A stretch of DNA of 64,000 bases from Synaphobranchus kaupii (GCA_029718625.1 CM056391.1:1651874-1715873), one strand, 5' to 3'; shown: positions 12,126-47,415, counted from the stretch's first letter. Notes: a model not told the origin generated them from the letters alone. Translations and numbers: made by a program.

Positions 12126-13344
12126 ATAGGCACAAGCCAAACATTAGTTAAACATTTTAACTCTGTTTCAAACTATGCAATGGAAAAACCACTGTCATCA
12201 CACTTTGTTTGAGGCACACATTCTATTTTTGTAATGCTGTGTTTCAATGTATTAAAAAAAAAAAATGCTAATTGATGTATTAATAATGAAGTAGCCTATA
12301 CAGTATGTCAATCATAACATGAATATTTAATACCACTTCACATCTAATTAAATAGCAGCCACGTAATCCCATGAAAAGGTACTTTTGTATTTTGGCACAG
12401 CCTTTGTCAGGAAGTAAGTTTTTTTCTCTTCTTTTTTTATGGATTCCCTAGAGCCTGGGGGGTGGTGGGGGGATCTGTGAAGGTAGCTACTGTAGCGGTT
12501 CCGTGATCGCACCCTGAACACCGGCCGCTAATCCCCCCCCCCCCCCCCCCCGGTCCGCGATCGCAATCTCTCCACCCCGGTCCGCGATGGTCCGCGATAG
12601 TCCTGGATCAGAACCGGTCGAAACCCCTGCCCTGGAGAACCATTTACCCTCTGTGTCATCATTATCACTTCTTAGGAGTTCTAAGCTCTGGAAACCTGAC
12701 CGGCAGCCCACAGTTTCCATAGCAACCACAATAGCTCCATCCAACATGAGAACCTGGATGATGACAAAAAGAAGAAGAAAAAAAAAAATAGGTAAATAAA
12801 ATCAATACATTCAGGGAGTACACATTCAGGGAGTACAATTCACTGATGGGGTAACTGACATGTCACACTTCAACTGTTGAGAAATTCCCTCTGGTTTCTC
12901 AAGAACCCGTCTAAGAACCCGTCACGTCAGTGCACTGCAAGAGCACTGACGGGACAGGCGGTTTGTGCAAATCAGGAACGGTATCTGCAAACCGGCCACT
13001 ATAACAGCCGAGGGTGTGGATCTTTCTGTCTCACCACAGCTTCCTGAGTTGAGCTCTTACGTAAGAACTTGCATGTAAGCAGCCAGACCAAAACCACAGC
13101 TCAGTGCATTTGTTGTTGTTGCTAAATCAATTTCCGCAGACAGTGATCAGACTCAAGACCAACATACAAATACAGTGAATAAAATATCTATTAAGCCTGC
13201 TCAATCCTGCCTAAAAGTTCAGATGGGTGAAATTTTGAATGTAAGTGCTGTACCACTATCACAGGGAGGTAAAAATGAAGTATGCATACCTATAAACACG
13301 ATTCCACTCCCTGCACATGATGTGTTTTTATTTTAATAGACCAC
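12126..13344. other. intergenic DNA, no gene seen
   Basis: Contains a poly-C run near 12534-12551 followed by a short ccggtccgcgatcg-type local repeat, and otherwise unique AT-rich DNA. Confidence 0.5.
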
Positions 13345-13450
13345 AGCCACGCCCCAAAAGGTCCCCAGCAGGATATGAACCCATATTCTTGCGTGGTGTC
13401 TTACCAGCCAGCCACCGTGGTCCCCATGTCCCGATCCTGGAACAGTTTCT
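13345..13450 (-). mobile_element. tRNA-derived SINE fragment
   Basis: Read on the minus strand it has an A-box-like GGTGGCTGGCTGGTAAG, a B-box-like GGGTTCATATCC and the stereotyped ctggggaccttttgg extension found after the tRNA head in fish SINEs. The pol III boxes are diverged. A tail repeat is not evident. Confidence 0.5.
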
Positions 13451-15267
13451 CCCACAAAGTAGTTGAGTCACCAGCATACCGATAAAGCACTACACTGGTC
13501 AAGCTGTCCAAAATTGACCTCCTCACCGCTCAATTAAGATGAGCAATTCAACCGAGAGACTAGTACTGGAGAAAGGGGCTAATGTGCCTGTAATAGTCAG
13601 CTGTGCAGAGTATTGGGTTGCAAATGCACGTCAGAGGGAAATTAACTTGTGTACAGCAACAGGGAGGCAGATTGCAATAAGCGTGGCTTTCTTAAGATTT
13701 CCCAGCACCATTAACACATACAGAGCATACAGACCTTTCCCTGACCTTGTGCCCACTAAACACACACCCCTCCATCACGCCAGCATCCAGGTTCTCTCTA
13801 CTGTCACATACTGTCAGCAGAATATGTGCACGGTGCTTTAATTAACTTCAAACATTATGTACTACAAGGGCAAAGAGTGTGTGTGTGTGTGTGGAGGGGG
13901 GCATTAGCATTCAATCTGATTTTCGGGGGAATTTTTTTTTCGAGCCGTTTCAACAATGATCCAGTTCAATTAATATTTGAAGCCCTCGATCAGTCACTGC
14001 TTAGTTATTACTTGTACACACAATGAGCTCAGAATCGAGTCTGTTATGAAAGATTACAGCTTCTTTGTAAAAAAATAAAATAAATAATAATAATAATAAT
14101 ATACACACACACACAAAACCCCCATTATCATACATTGCAACACAAACACAAATTTGCATCTCTCGGTTTCGGCACATAATGTGCTCAGAGATCTCCGTTG
14201 ATTTATTATTTAGCTTGTCTGCCTTCGTTCAGTTGACTATTGCTGTATATCTGTTGTCTGCAGTGACTCCCAGGGCACAGCCGGCCCATATAGCTTTTTT
14301 AAAATGGGGAACCAACTTATCGAGTCGTTTTACCAGTGAATTAATCACACAGAGGAAAGCTGAATTAATTTACCAATTCAGTGTTCAAAGTTATTGCACT
14401 GAATTGAGACTGTCGCACATTACCATCAGACCTGGGGTAGGTCTAGTATTAAATAGTTTTAAAATTTGTGAAAAGCAACTGCTATTTAATACAGATAGCA
14501 GAAGGTGAAAAGATTCAAACATAAATTACTCAGCAATTTAAATGGGCCTTTTTTATTGTTAGATCCTAGTCAGCATACTGCTAATATTTGGGAAGCTTCT
14601 GTGGACAAAGCCCTCGAGCTGGCGCACTGGTCACATGACCATAAACAGCACGGGACATCCGTCAGGCGTTTCTAATCACAGCGGCCTGACACCGGTTTGA
14701 TCAAAGGAGCGCCGAGATCAAATGTCCTCTACTTTCACAATCTCCCGTAAAAAACAATGTAATTCCACAATCCAGAAATATGGAAGACTTCCATCTGCTC
14801 TCCGTCATGCACCATTTAATCTACTGGGAGAGGAAAAAAATGTTTCTTTTTTCTGTTTTTATTTTCATCCTCTCATTATCTGGGCACACACACCTGTTCT
14901 GTTTCATTCATTAGGGACATCAAGCATAATCAATCATTGCAGAAAAAAAATGAGGCCGTGAGGCCTAGACATTAGGAAACTTTTTTTAACATTGGGTTTA
15001 GAAGATGAGTAAATTCTTAGAATTACTTGAACAGCTGCATTCTAAGACAGAACCTCTGTGCTTCTAATGTAGAACCCTAGACTGTGAAACCCCTTTGTTG
15101 TGTTAAACCTGTTAAACCTGTGGGGAAATATGGGAACAGGCTCAGTACAGCCAAAACACAAACAAGATCGGTGTGATTTGAAGACCTGAAAGTGTTTTAG
15201 CAGGTCCTAACATTCCTGTCTTGGATTTTGTGCTTTCTTATTGTGTTCATTCAGAGAAGGCTCTCTC
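13451..15267. other. intergenic DNA, no gene seen
   Basis: Mostly unique AT-rich sequence with short GT, AAT and CA runs (13879-13894, 14080-14115). No exon-like conserved block was recognised on either strand. Confidence 0.5.
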
Positions 15268-15838
15268 ATACCCCTTTTCCACCAAGCAAGTTCGAGGGCC
15301 GCTTCGGAGCCAGTGCCTAATCTCGAACCAGTTCTTCACGTTTCGACAGCAAAAGAACCGGCTCTCGGCCAGAAAAACTGGTTCCAGAGCGCCACCAACA
15401 CTTAGCTGGTCTAGAACCAAGAACCGCTTCCCATCAGGGGCTGGGGTCGGGATTATCGTAACTAAATCTTTGCCATTAAAAAAACAAAACAGAGCTTCAG
15501 CATAAAGAGCAGCACAAATACATTGGACCAGTCGTGTTTGGATGCCAACGTCGGCCCGCCAAGCCAGGAGCAACACTAGAGAAGCCAATGTAGGCTCACA
15601 AAGCCAGGAGCAACACTAGAGATGCGATGTAGTCCGCCATTGTTGTTGCTGTGCTTGAAGTTGGCGCTAGCGTTGCTGGGAAAGTGGAGACGTATACAGA
15701 CGTATAACAGTGACGTAATGACGTGGCTCTCTAGCCCGTGGAAAAGCAAACCGGTTCTTAGAAGGTTCACAAGTTGAACCAGCTGCGAACCGGCACTAGC
15801 ACCAGCCCAGAACTAGGTTTGTGTTGGTGGACAGGAGG
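15268..15838. mobile_element. palindromic DNA-transposon remnant
   Basis: The left end ccccttttccaccaagca is matched loosely by the inverted right end (ttgtgttggtggacaggagg). Several gaaccgg / ccggttc blocks are inverted between the halves. The ends are diverged. Non-coding. Confidence 0.45.
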
Positions 15839-15941
15839 TATCAGTGTATTCTTAAGCAGAGAAAACCTCAGCCTGTGGTCACTTGTGGAAGGTTTCACAT
15901 ACAGATTTTTAATAACACAAGCAGAACATCTTGGGGACCTT

Positions 15942-16827
15942 GGGTGTACTACGAAGTGAGATTAAGGGGATAGCGAGCTAAATTAAGCTTCAACCCTGGT
16001 TTTTCTACATCACGAAGCCGACTCACTTTTAATCAGGGTATATTGCCTTGGCAACTTACTCTGCATGGCTAACCTGCTCCAGGGGCAGGTTATGTTCAGG
16101 CTATCGGATTGAAACATATGAAAACACCGCCCTTTGACCAATCAACTCCTTGGCTTTGGAAAAAGGCATTTCCATTCGAAAAGATCCCGTAGAGATATGT
16201 GGGGATACTGAGGGAATCTCCTCGCAGGGCAAGATTATCGAGTTCCGCAAAATATTTTCTGACTTCCGGAAAATGCTTGAGACACTCTTGTTTTATGGAT
16301 AAACGTTAGTGATTGCTTCAGCAAGATTTTAAACATGCTGTATCAAGTTCAAAGTTTAGGAGCTCTAAAATGCAGTTGTCACATTAGAAATAAACTGTAT
16401 GACAATGTACCTACTGAGAGTATAGATTTGTTATGAGTGGTAAGGTGAATAAGGTATTAACTGACGAATTTAACCTACATGAGCATTTTTTATTTTATTT
16501 GTTTGCAAAAGCTCTTTCCTGGCTTTGTTGGAGGCAACGGTGTTGCTTTTTGCACATATGATTGTTTCATGTTCTTATCCGTCCATTATATCTGTCCGTA
16601 TCAGGAGATAAATACGTTACTCTAGTACAGCCCATGCTGCACCGTGATAGGCTCGCCCCTTTTATGGGAACGCACACGTACCTTGATTAATAAAGCCCAT
16701 GTTCACTTAGCAAGTTGATAACCACATTCGTAGTACCAGTTATACCAGATTGCGGTGGTTAGGCTTTCTGAAGCCAGCTAACGCAAAGAAACCCTGGCTA
16801 TGTTAAGCTTCCTTCGTAGTATACCCC
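15942..16827. mobile_element. inverted-repeat element A (tgtactacgaag family)
   Basis: The left end gggtgtactacgaagtgag and the right end cttccttcgtagtataccc are inverse copies. Next to them, ttaagcttcaaccctgg and its inverse ccctggctatgttaagctt also pair. The 0.85-kb interior is non-coding. It abuts the related element at 16834. Confidence 0.65.
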
Positions 16828-16833
16828 TCGGTT

Positions 16834-17432
16834 CAGGGGGGTATACTACAAAGCAGGCGTACCGAGTTAGCTGGATAACTGCACTGAGTAAAACCCAGAA
16901 CTTTCCCAAATCTGCAACATGGACTGAAGTAAAAAGAGCTGTTCCGGGTTTTATTCAGTGCAGTTATCCAGCTAACTCAGTAAGCCTGCTAACTCAGTAA
17001 GCCTGCTAACTCAGTAAGCCTGCTAACTCTGTAAGCCTGCTAACTCTGTAAGCCTGCTAACTCTGTAAGCCTGCTAACTCTGTAAGCCTGCTAACTATGT
17101 AAGCCTGCTAACTCTGTAAGCCTGCTAACTCTGTAAGCCTGCTAACTCTGTAAGCCTGCTAACTCTGTAAGCCTGCTAACTCTGTAAGCCTGCTAACTCT
17201 GTAAGCCTGCTAACTCTGTAAGCCTGCTAACTCTGTAAGCCTGCTAACTCTGTAAGCCTGCTAACTCTGTAAGCCTGCTAACTCTGTAAGCCTGCTAACT
17301 CTGTAAGCCTGCTAACTCTGTAAGCCTGCTAACTCTGTAAGCCTGCTAACTCTGTAAGCCTGCTAACTCTGTAAGCCTGCTAACTCTGTAAGCCTGCTAA
17401 CTCTGTAAGCCTGCTTCGTAGTACAGCCCCCA
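16834..17432. mobile_element. inverted-repeat element B carrying an internal satellite
   Basis: The left arm (ggggtatactacaaagcagg, then gagttagctggataactgca and ctgagtaaaaccc) is inverted in the right arm (gggttttattcagtgcag, ttatccagctaactcag, taagcctgct ... tcgtagtacagccccc). The right arm is interrupted by 26 copies of a 17-bp unit that is itself part of the arm. Without the satellite the element would be about 170 bp. Confidence 0.75.
16971..17412. repeat. 17-bp satellite, 26 units
   Basis: Unit gctaactctgtaagcct is repeated 26 times with almost no variation. The first three units read ctcag instead of ctctg, and one reads ctatg. The ctcag form matches the left arm of the host element, so the array grew from the arm and the ctctg variant then spread. 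Confidence 0.95.
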
Positions 17433-18320
17433 GGCTTGTTTATGTATGAACTGCACACTGAGAATATGCAAAGTTGCAAATGCCTTGAAATGCCCCTTCT
17501 GTGTGTGTGTGTGTGCACGTTTGACTGTAGCAGAGGACTCCTCGAAACAGAAATTTTAAACAAATTTAAGATTAAATGTAAAAAAATTACAAAAGTCTAA
17601 GAAATTTAAACATGACGATACAGATGTTAATTTGGCTTCATTTGGAGCAAAGAACCACTGAATGGCCGACATTTGAGCTTCACGAGACTCTAAGCCTGTT
17701 GCACATATAAAAAATATATTTGCATTTTTAGGAATTTATTCAACCAAAGAAACAAAGAGAACAAATATCATTATATTATGCCCAGAAGTCATGTGATTCC
17801 AAAAGAAAGCTCACCTTGGGCCTGTAACTCAACTGTGATTCATACGCAAGTTGAATTGTCATTGTGCAAATATTCTATGAAGAGCCTTTTCAATTTTCAT
17901 AAATTTTCCGCTTGGTGGATTCTCATGAAGTACAAACTAAGGACATACTGGAGTGAATACACAACCAAAATAGAAACAGTTCCTTATTACTTCATTTATT
18001 TCAGGCAATTTTTTCTCAATGATTTTCCTTGAATATAGAATTTTAGATAACAGCAGTTCTCAGGAGAACTTTGTCTCAACAAAAACCTTTTGAAAATCTA
18101 AGTAAATTTTGTTCCCCCTATAGGATTAAAGACATTTTCTCACTGGAGCCAGTAACAATTTAGACAAAACAACATTTAAAACAAATTTGGCAATTACTAG
18201 TAGTTTTCTTCCTGACTTTGTTTTCTAAAAGACTCAATACGTTAAACTTCATGGTGCCAATACATTAAAATGAAACCACTCTTAAAATTGCGTTTCGCAT
18301 TCAATAACTGCAAAAACTGC
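17433..18320. other. AT-rich DNA downstream of cmtr2
   Basis: No gene seen. A second possible cmtr2 poly(A) signal (AATAAA on the minus strand) lies at 17995-18000. Confidence 0.5.
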
Positions 18321-18710
18321 TTTATTAAAGCTGACCGACCAGCAGGTTTAACATAAGGAATATGGAATCTCAAACACCAATGATCTGCATTGTGTAACAG
18401 TGCGCATCAAGGAAAAAAATACTGTACAAAAATACATGCATGGAAGCTCATTTGTACCCACAACTTTTAGAAATTAAAGAAACCTGACTGCATCGCATCA
18501 TATTATGAATCACAGCATCCCTCTAGTCACAAACAGGATAGAATCAAATTATAGAATGAAAAAACAAATTATTCTCCCTCGAATATGTATTTTTTTTCTT
18601 GTATTCTAATAACAGTTGAGCAGTCTTTTCCTGCAGACTAAAGTAAATCAGGAATGGCAGTGAAAATGAGGAGTAAGGCCTTAATCTGGCAACCTTAAAA
18701 ATACATAATT
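18321..18710 (-). other. cmtr2: cmtr2 3' untranslated region (inferred)
   Basis: AT-rich sequence after the stop codon. The nearest AATAAA on the minus strand is at 18326-18321, giving a 3' UTR of about 0.4 kb if used. Confidence 0.5.
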
Positions 18711-20981
18711 TTAAGTGGTTGCCGTGATGGAGTGCTGCCTAGCCTGAACCAGCAGGTGCAGCCTGTGCCTGGCAATGGCCTTGTTCATGTTCCAAAGGAA
18801 CTCTAGCAGCCCCCCCTTTAGGAGGACCTCCATGGGAACGAACTGCAGCACCTGGCAGGAGAAGTCCACCTTCATGCTGTGCATCTCCCCCAGGAACTCC
18901 AGGAGCCGGTCGCCAGGGGCGAGGCAGTAGTTGGCGCACAGGAGGACTGCGGCGCCCAGGGTGCCCGCAGGGGCGGGGCACCTGAAGGTGACGGAGCGGA
19001 AGCAGTGGCGCAGGGCGAGGACCAGCCCGGCCGTGAAGCGGGTGAAGGCAGAGAGGAGGGGGAGAACGAGGGAGCCGCCCGCCTGGAGGCTGCGGAGCGA
19101 GTGCAGGACGCATGCCAGGAGTTCCCGTTGGTACTGGGGCTCCCCGTCGTGCAGGGTCACGAGGCCCGCAGCAGGGTGTGAGGGCCCCTCCGAGCACTCA
19201 AAGTGCAGCTCGCTAGTCTGCGGCAGGCAGCCAGTCAAGGGCGGACTCCCCACCACCAGACACCGGAGCCTCTGCTCGCATGCGCCGTGGACAAGCTGGC
19301 TGCGGTGGAGGCTAATCACTTCAGACAAGATGGATTCGAGAGTTAAAACCTCGCAGGAGCTGCAAGAGGGAACGCATAGTCCACCATCCATGGTCAACCC
19401 GGTGTGTTCCAGGGCTTCGTTCAAGCAGCTCAGCAGATCGGGGTCACAGAAGGGTGAACTTCGGACCTTGGGTATAGCAGTACCCACTAAGATGTACCAA
19501 GCATCCATGTTGCAGTCCTCCGCTGGCCCTGCCAACAGGCAACCCTTCCCAACCACCTCTGTGACGTGCTCTTCAATAAAAGCTTTGTAGCTTCCCTGGT
19601 TAACCTTCTCCATCCAATCCAGAGCCTGGAGCTTCTTTCTCTCGTTGAATGTCCCGGCCTGCTTCCTGAATAACAGTTTGCTATTCACGTTGCAGCCGGG
19701 GACTGAATTTTTGGAGAGCCACTTGCTTCGGTGGAGGTGCTGCACGTGGAAGCGCTCCACGTAGAACTGTACAGCGCAGTCCCTCAGAAGGTTCAGCTTC
19801 TGCCGCTCCAAATCGCCCATGGACTGGAACAGCCGTAGGTTCTCCGTGATGGTCCGGACCTGGTGCTCGTGGAAGTAGGCGCAGATCTCCTCGTGCTGCT
19901 GCAGGAAGGACTCTGGAATGAGGCTGTTGGGGAAGAGGGCCTCCCGGCTGGTGATGGGCAGTTCGAAATTCCGGATCATCTTGGAGAGCAGGGGTCGCAC
20001 GGCCTCTCTGCCGCAGTGGTCCAGGCAGACGATGTAAACCTCGGAGTTGCCGGCCTTGCTCGTGGCCGGCTTGAAGACGTGGACGGTGCCGAAGCAACAG
20101 TTGAGCAGGTAGAGCAGGCAGACGGAGGAGTGCTCGTATAGGGTGAACATCTTCAGCACGAAGGAGCCGCCAGGACTCAGTAGCAGTAAGGCAGTTACGA
20201 CTTCGCAGTAGTGTAGGGGCGCCACCAGGGTCTCCTGCTCGTCCGGGTTGGCCTGGCAGTCAAAACTCCCGTCCGCCGTGACCAGGTCCACCGTGTTCCT
20301 TGTGAACGTCTGCAGCTCCAGCAGGTACTTCTGGGTCATTATGTCACCGGTGTCGTCAGTGCCGAAGAACCACCAGGGCAGGGTGTTAGCGATCAGACGG
20401 TCGTCCGCGATCATGGTGCCGTTGTCGTTGGCCTCGTGGTAGGGATTGAGGGTGTTGGCCACCCACGTCCAGTCACAGTACAGGGAGTTGGACTTGAGGT
20501 AGTGGTTCAGGCTCGCGATGAAAGCCCCAGGGGCCTCGCACAGATGGACAGAGTTCAGCTCCCCGTTCTGCAAGGCCCGGTCTGGGACTAGGCTAAAGGT
20601 GACCAGGATTTCATAGAACTTGCACCAGGCCTGAGTGCAGATTTCAGCATTGGCAGCGGCCCGCACGTGCGCAATCACCTTCCCGGCCCTGTTGGTGAAG
20701 GACGTGTGCTGGTGCCAGACCTCCAGGTTCTTGTCGCTGAGCTGGTTTTTGACCTCGTTCAGGGAATCTTTCAGAGCCTGCAGACGGGCGTGCTGGTGGG
20801 GGTCGCACCTCAGTGATTCACTGGGGTGTGGAATAACCCATTCTCCGGGCGCAGGTTTTGAGTAGGTGGTGATTTTGTTGAAAAGCTCCTGAATTTCACT
20901 GACTACATCTGCACTGAAGGAGACCGGGCCAGCTGTGTTTTCTGTGAAGATTTTTTTCCTTACACCACGTCCCCTGCTCAT
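18711..20981 (-). CDS. cmtr2: cap-specific mRNA (nucleoside-2'-O-)methyltransferase 2
   Basis: CMTR2 (FTSJD1) transfers a methyl group from S-adenosylmethionine to the ribose 2'-OH of the second transcribed nucleotide of capped mRNA and snRNA (cap1 to cap2). The 756-residue intronless frame matches vertebrate CMTR2 along its whole length. Visible landmarks: SAM-binding HLCEAPGAFIASLNHYL at about 147-163; the K-D-K-E methyltransferase residues at K121 (AWCKF), D237 (TADGSFD), K277 (VLKMF) and E314 (GNSEVY); conserved VANTLNPYHEAND at 174-186 and HVFKPATSKAGNSE at 301-314. The C-terminal half is the catalytically inactive Rossmann-like region, ending with VPMEVLLKGGLLEFLWNMN. I start at MSRGRG. 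An ATG nine codons earlier straddles a splice acceptor (catgcag, AG at 21004-21003) and so is not in the mature mRNA. A single coding exon is normal for this gene. It lies head to head with hydin. Confidence 0.97.
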   Translation of the reverse strand: MSRGRGVRKKIFTENTAGPVSFSADVVSEIQELFNKITTYSKPAPGEWVIPHPSESLRCDPHQHARLQALKDSLNEVKNQLSDKNLEVWHQHTSFTNRAGKVIAHVRAAANAEICTQAWCKFYEILVTFSLVPDRALQNGELNSVHLCEAPGAFIASLNHYLKSNSLYCDWTWVANTLNPYHEANDNGTMIADDRLIANTLPWWFFGTDDTGDIMTQKYLLELQTFTRNTVDLVTADGSFDCQANPDEQETLVAPLHYCEVVTALLLLSPGGSFVLKMFTLYEHSSVCLLYLLNCCFGTVHVFKPATSKAGNSEVYIVCLDHCGREAVRPLLSKMIRNFELPITSREALFPNSLIPESFLQQHEEICAYFHEHQVRTITENLRLFQSMGDLERQKLNLLRDCAVQFYVERFHVQHLHRSKWLSKNSVPGCNVNSKLLFRKQAGTFNERKKLQALDWMEKVNQGSYKAFIEEHVTEVVGKGCLLAGPAEDCNMDAWYILVGTAIPKVRSSPFCDPDLLSCLNEALEHTGLTMDGGLCVPSCSSCEVLTLESILSEVISLHRSQLVHGACEQRLRCLVVGSPPLTGCLPQTSELHFECSEGPSHPAAGLVTLHDGEPQYQRELLACVLHSLRSLQAGGSLVLPLLSAFTRFTAGLVLALRHCFRSVTFRCPAPAGTLGAAVLLCANYCLAPGDRLLEFLGEMHSMKVDFSCQVLQFVPMEVLLKGGLLEFLWNMNKAIARHRLHLLVQARQHSITATT

Positions 20982-21002
20982 CTTCCTCGCACAGTAGTCT
21001 CT
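20982..21002 (-). other. cmtr2: cmtr2 5' UTR part of the coding exon
   Basis: On the minus strand a T-rich tract followed by tacatgcag gives a convincing acceptor, leaving 21 untranslated bases before the ATG (A at -3). An upstream 5' UTR exon must exist in 21.1-22.6 kb but I could not fix it. Confidence 0.6.
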
Positions 21003-22559
21003 CTGCATGTACCAAAATAATAATAAAAAATATATAATAAAAATGGGAAAGAAAATATCTGATGTGACAGTTATACACAGCTTAGTTTGTGTACTAATTT
21101 AATAATTATAATCAATTAATAATTTGTATCAACAGTTGCTGACTGTCACGTTATGCTTTTGGCATTTAAACAATTTAATTGTTTCACAAAACATCTATTC
21201 CTTAATTTGTACCAATAGCCACACTACCAAACTATATAGAAAAAGCTTACATAAACTTACTGTTTTACGCACTGTCAAGATGAACTGGCTTACGTTAACT
21301 CTAGTTGATAATCAAAGAAGCTGCTTCTCACAAGCGAGCCAAGTAGTTACGCATACTTTCACTAAATTAAAATGTACGCAGCATAAAAATTACTAATCGT
21401 CATTACAAAGCAAATATACTGATAAACAACCAAGATTTCCTTAGACACAAACGTTACTGTGGAAGTTATGAGAATTGAGAATTGGTTTAGCTAGGTGGCT
21501 AACAGCTCATCAGGTTCAACACAATGTACCTAACTAAGCTATCAAAATCACAAAACTGACAATGTATCCTTATGTACATTCAAATCGGTAACAGTATAAA
21601 TGACATCTAACGAGCTAGTATTTCAATTAAGAAATCCGTATTTCAAAACATTTACGTTAAACGCTTAGCAATGCCCTCAGTCGTTGTATTCCTAAGGGAG
21701 GAAAGACAACTTTAAACGGAGGACCACTCTAGGAAAGTGCGAGGCGCTGTATTGGGCCTACATTACAAAGCTAGCTGGCTGGCTATGTTGACTGATATAA
21801 CATTAGACTAACCAGGTTATATGCGATCCAGGTGGTTATTTACGAGGTCATTACCGAAGATACTGTAAACACATCAGCTTTAACGGCGATTCCCTTGTCT
21901 TACCAACTACACACGAGTTAAGCTAACGTTAGCAAGTGCCAATAGGCTACTCAGATAGCTAACCAACAACAAGTCACAGCGTGGAAACAGTGTGACGTCC
22001 CAACACAAGTGGTGTTGGGCGAAGTTACGATGCGCCTTCAGCTCCCGAGAGCTGATGCAGGATCGGTTTATTTAATTAAATCCCAACCCACACGTAATGT
22101 AAACAAATGACAAGCTGATCCAGGAACAGCTTAGTAGCTAGCTAGTTGGCTAATCAAAACATAACTGCTTTAACGTTACTATTTGCAGATAAATTAACAA
22201 ATTTTAGAGCAATTTAATATGTCGTTTAAATTATTTTAATTTAACTAACGTTATAATATATAACGTTAGTGTTTCTTGAAGTATCGATAAAATAATGTTA
22301 ATTGTTTTGCTGATTAGCTAGCCTATCTATTTTATACTAACGTTAGCTAGCCTACATTAAAATAGAATATAAATTATTCTATTAGAATAGGGCTCTTTTA
22401 ACTAGGAATTATGTCCATTACGGATCTAGTTAGTAGCGATCCTAGTTTTTAAATGGTAAAATCCTCGAATAGCTGCCATTTCTGAAACGTGCCAACACAT
22501 TTTAAAATGGATCGGTTCCCAATCCGTTGCTAAGATTCAGCTCGTCAAAACTTTGAATA
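21003..22559. other. divergent intergenic region between cmtr2 and hydin
   Basis: AT-rich DNA that should contain the cmtr2 first exon and promoter. A CRE half-site (tgtgacgtccc, about 21991) lies beside an 8-bp-stem inverted repeat cccaacac/gtgttggg (about 21999-22019). It also contains five of the eight TAACGTTA octamers described separately. No protein-coding frame of note. Confidence 0.45.
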
Positions 22560-23110
22560 CCCGGCCCGGTACCACCGAAGAGCACAGGGTCCAAGCAACA
22601 GCCGGTTTACTGGAGACTCCCAACGCTCTGCCATGGTAACCACCAAACTCAGGGATGCGATGAAAGAAATACACTGTTGCACACACGCACAAGCACAGAC
22701 AGAAGAACGGTAGAAAAACATTTGTAAGTATTATCTGCCCTTTATCAATGAGAAAGCAGTTTATGTCGCTATCGACTAATAAGTTAACTTGTTAAGGCTG
22801 ATAAAGAAACGTAACAACTGGCTAACGTTAGCTGCCAACTCACCTAAGTAGCCTATCTTTAAATTGTTCAGCATAAATTGTATAGCCCTAGTTAGTTAGG
22901 CCTACTGTTTATTCCTTGTATGAATGAAAACGGTAACGCCAAGTTGGCAACATAGAAAAAAATACATTCCTGGTAGCCTAACGTTATGTAAAATAATGCA
23001 GATATCGCATTCAGGGTCCCCTTTATTGACAAAATTAGGCTAACTGTGTTCTGTTCACGTGTAGGTAATGTAGCCTAATGACCAAGCTGACAATTATGCA
23101 GCTAACGTTA
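21924..23110. repeat. cluster of eight TAACGTTA palindromic octamers
   Basis: Exact TAACGTTA starts at 21924, 22171, 22246, 22261, 22338, 22823, 22979 and 23103. Most are extended as gctaacgttagc or close to it. They are irregularly spaced, so this is not a tandem repeat. Confidence 0.9.
22590..22723 (+). promoter_or_regulatory. hydin: hydin promoter/first (5' UTR) exon with candidate RFX X-box
   Basis: TCTGCCATGGTAAC at 22627-22640 has a perfect right X-box half-site (GGTAAC) and four of six left positions, resembling the GTTGCCATGGYAAC sites bound by RFX factors at motile-cilium genes. A second AGCAAC half-site is at about 22593. A consensus donor (ttt/gtaagt) at 22723/22724 can pair with the acceptor at 23223-23224, giving a non-coding first exon. 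If transcription starts upstream of 22633, the ATG in the motif opens a 26-codon upstream frame that ends at 22713. The transcription start is not visible. Confidence 0.45.
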
Positions 23111-23261
23111 ATAATTCACTTTTCTAAGTGATGAAAATATTTTAGGTTAGCATACCAACTGGTCATTAGCCTACTTGGTCAAAATGGGGTACGCTGTATG
23201 CAGTTATTTCTCTTGTATTCCTAGATGAGGTGATTTTTAAAAAGACGGGAAGAGTTTAAAA

Positions 23262-47160
<23,899 letters not shown>

Positions 47161-47179
<19 letters not shown>

Positions 47180-47415
47180 GTACTGACCCTCACACACACC
47201 TGTTACTATACCATACAGGTACTGACCCTCACACACACCTGTTACTATACCATACAGGTACTGACCCTCACACACACCTGTTACTGTACCATACAGGTAC
47301 TGACCCTCACACACACCTGTTACTATACCATACAGGTACTGACCCTCACACACACCTGTTACTATACCATACAGGTACTGACCCTCACACACACACACAC
47401 ACACACCTGTTACTG
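47161..47415. repeat. 39-bp minisatellite reiterating the exon 6 splice donor
   Basis: accatacaggtactgaccct then cacacacacctgttactat recurs with starts at 47171, 47210, 47249, 47288, 47327 and 47366. The first unit is the real exon/intron junction and five further copies of CATACAG/gtactg follow in the intron. The frame of exon 6 stays open through all of them to a stop at 47416. More degenerate pieces continue to about 47500. Confidence 0.95.

Noticed and set aside
16971..17412. CRISPR-like regularity of the 17-bp array (also the 33-bp and 54-bp arrays)
   Set aside because: Contiguous units without unique spacers, in a vertebrate genome with introns; these are satellites.
18739..20141. Several 100-219-codon frames overlapping cmtr2
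   Set aside because: Shadow frames of the GC-rich CMTR2 coding sequence; the CMTR2 frame is conserved along its full length.
20982..21008. Upstream ATG extending CMTR2 by nine residues
   Set aside because: It sits across a clear splice acceptor, so most of it is intronic, and vertebrate CMTR2 proteins start near MS.
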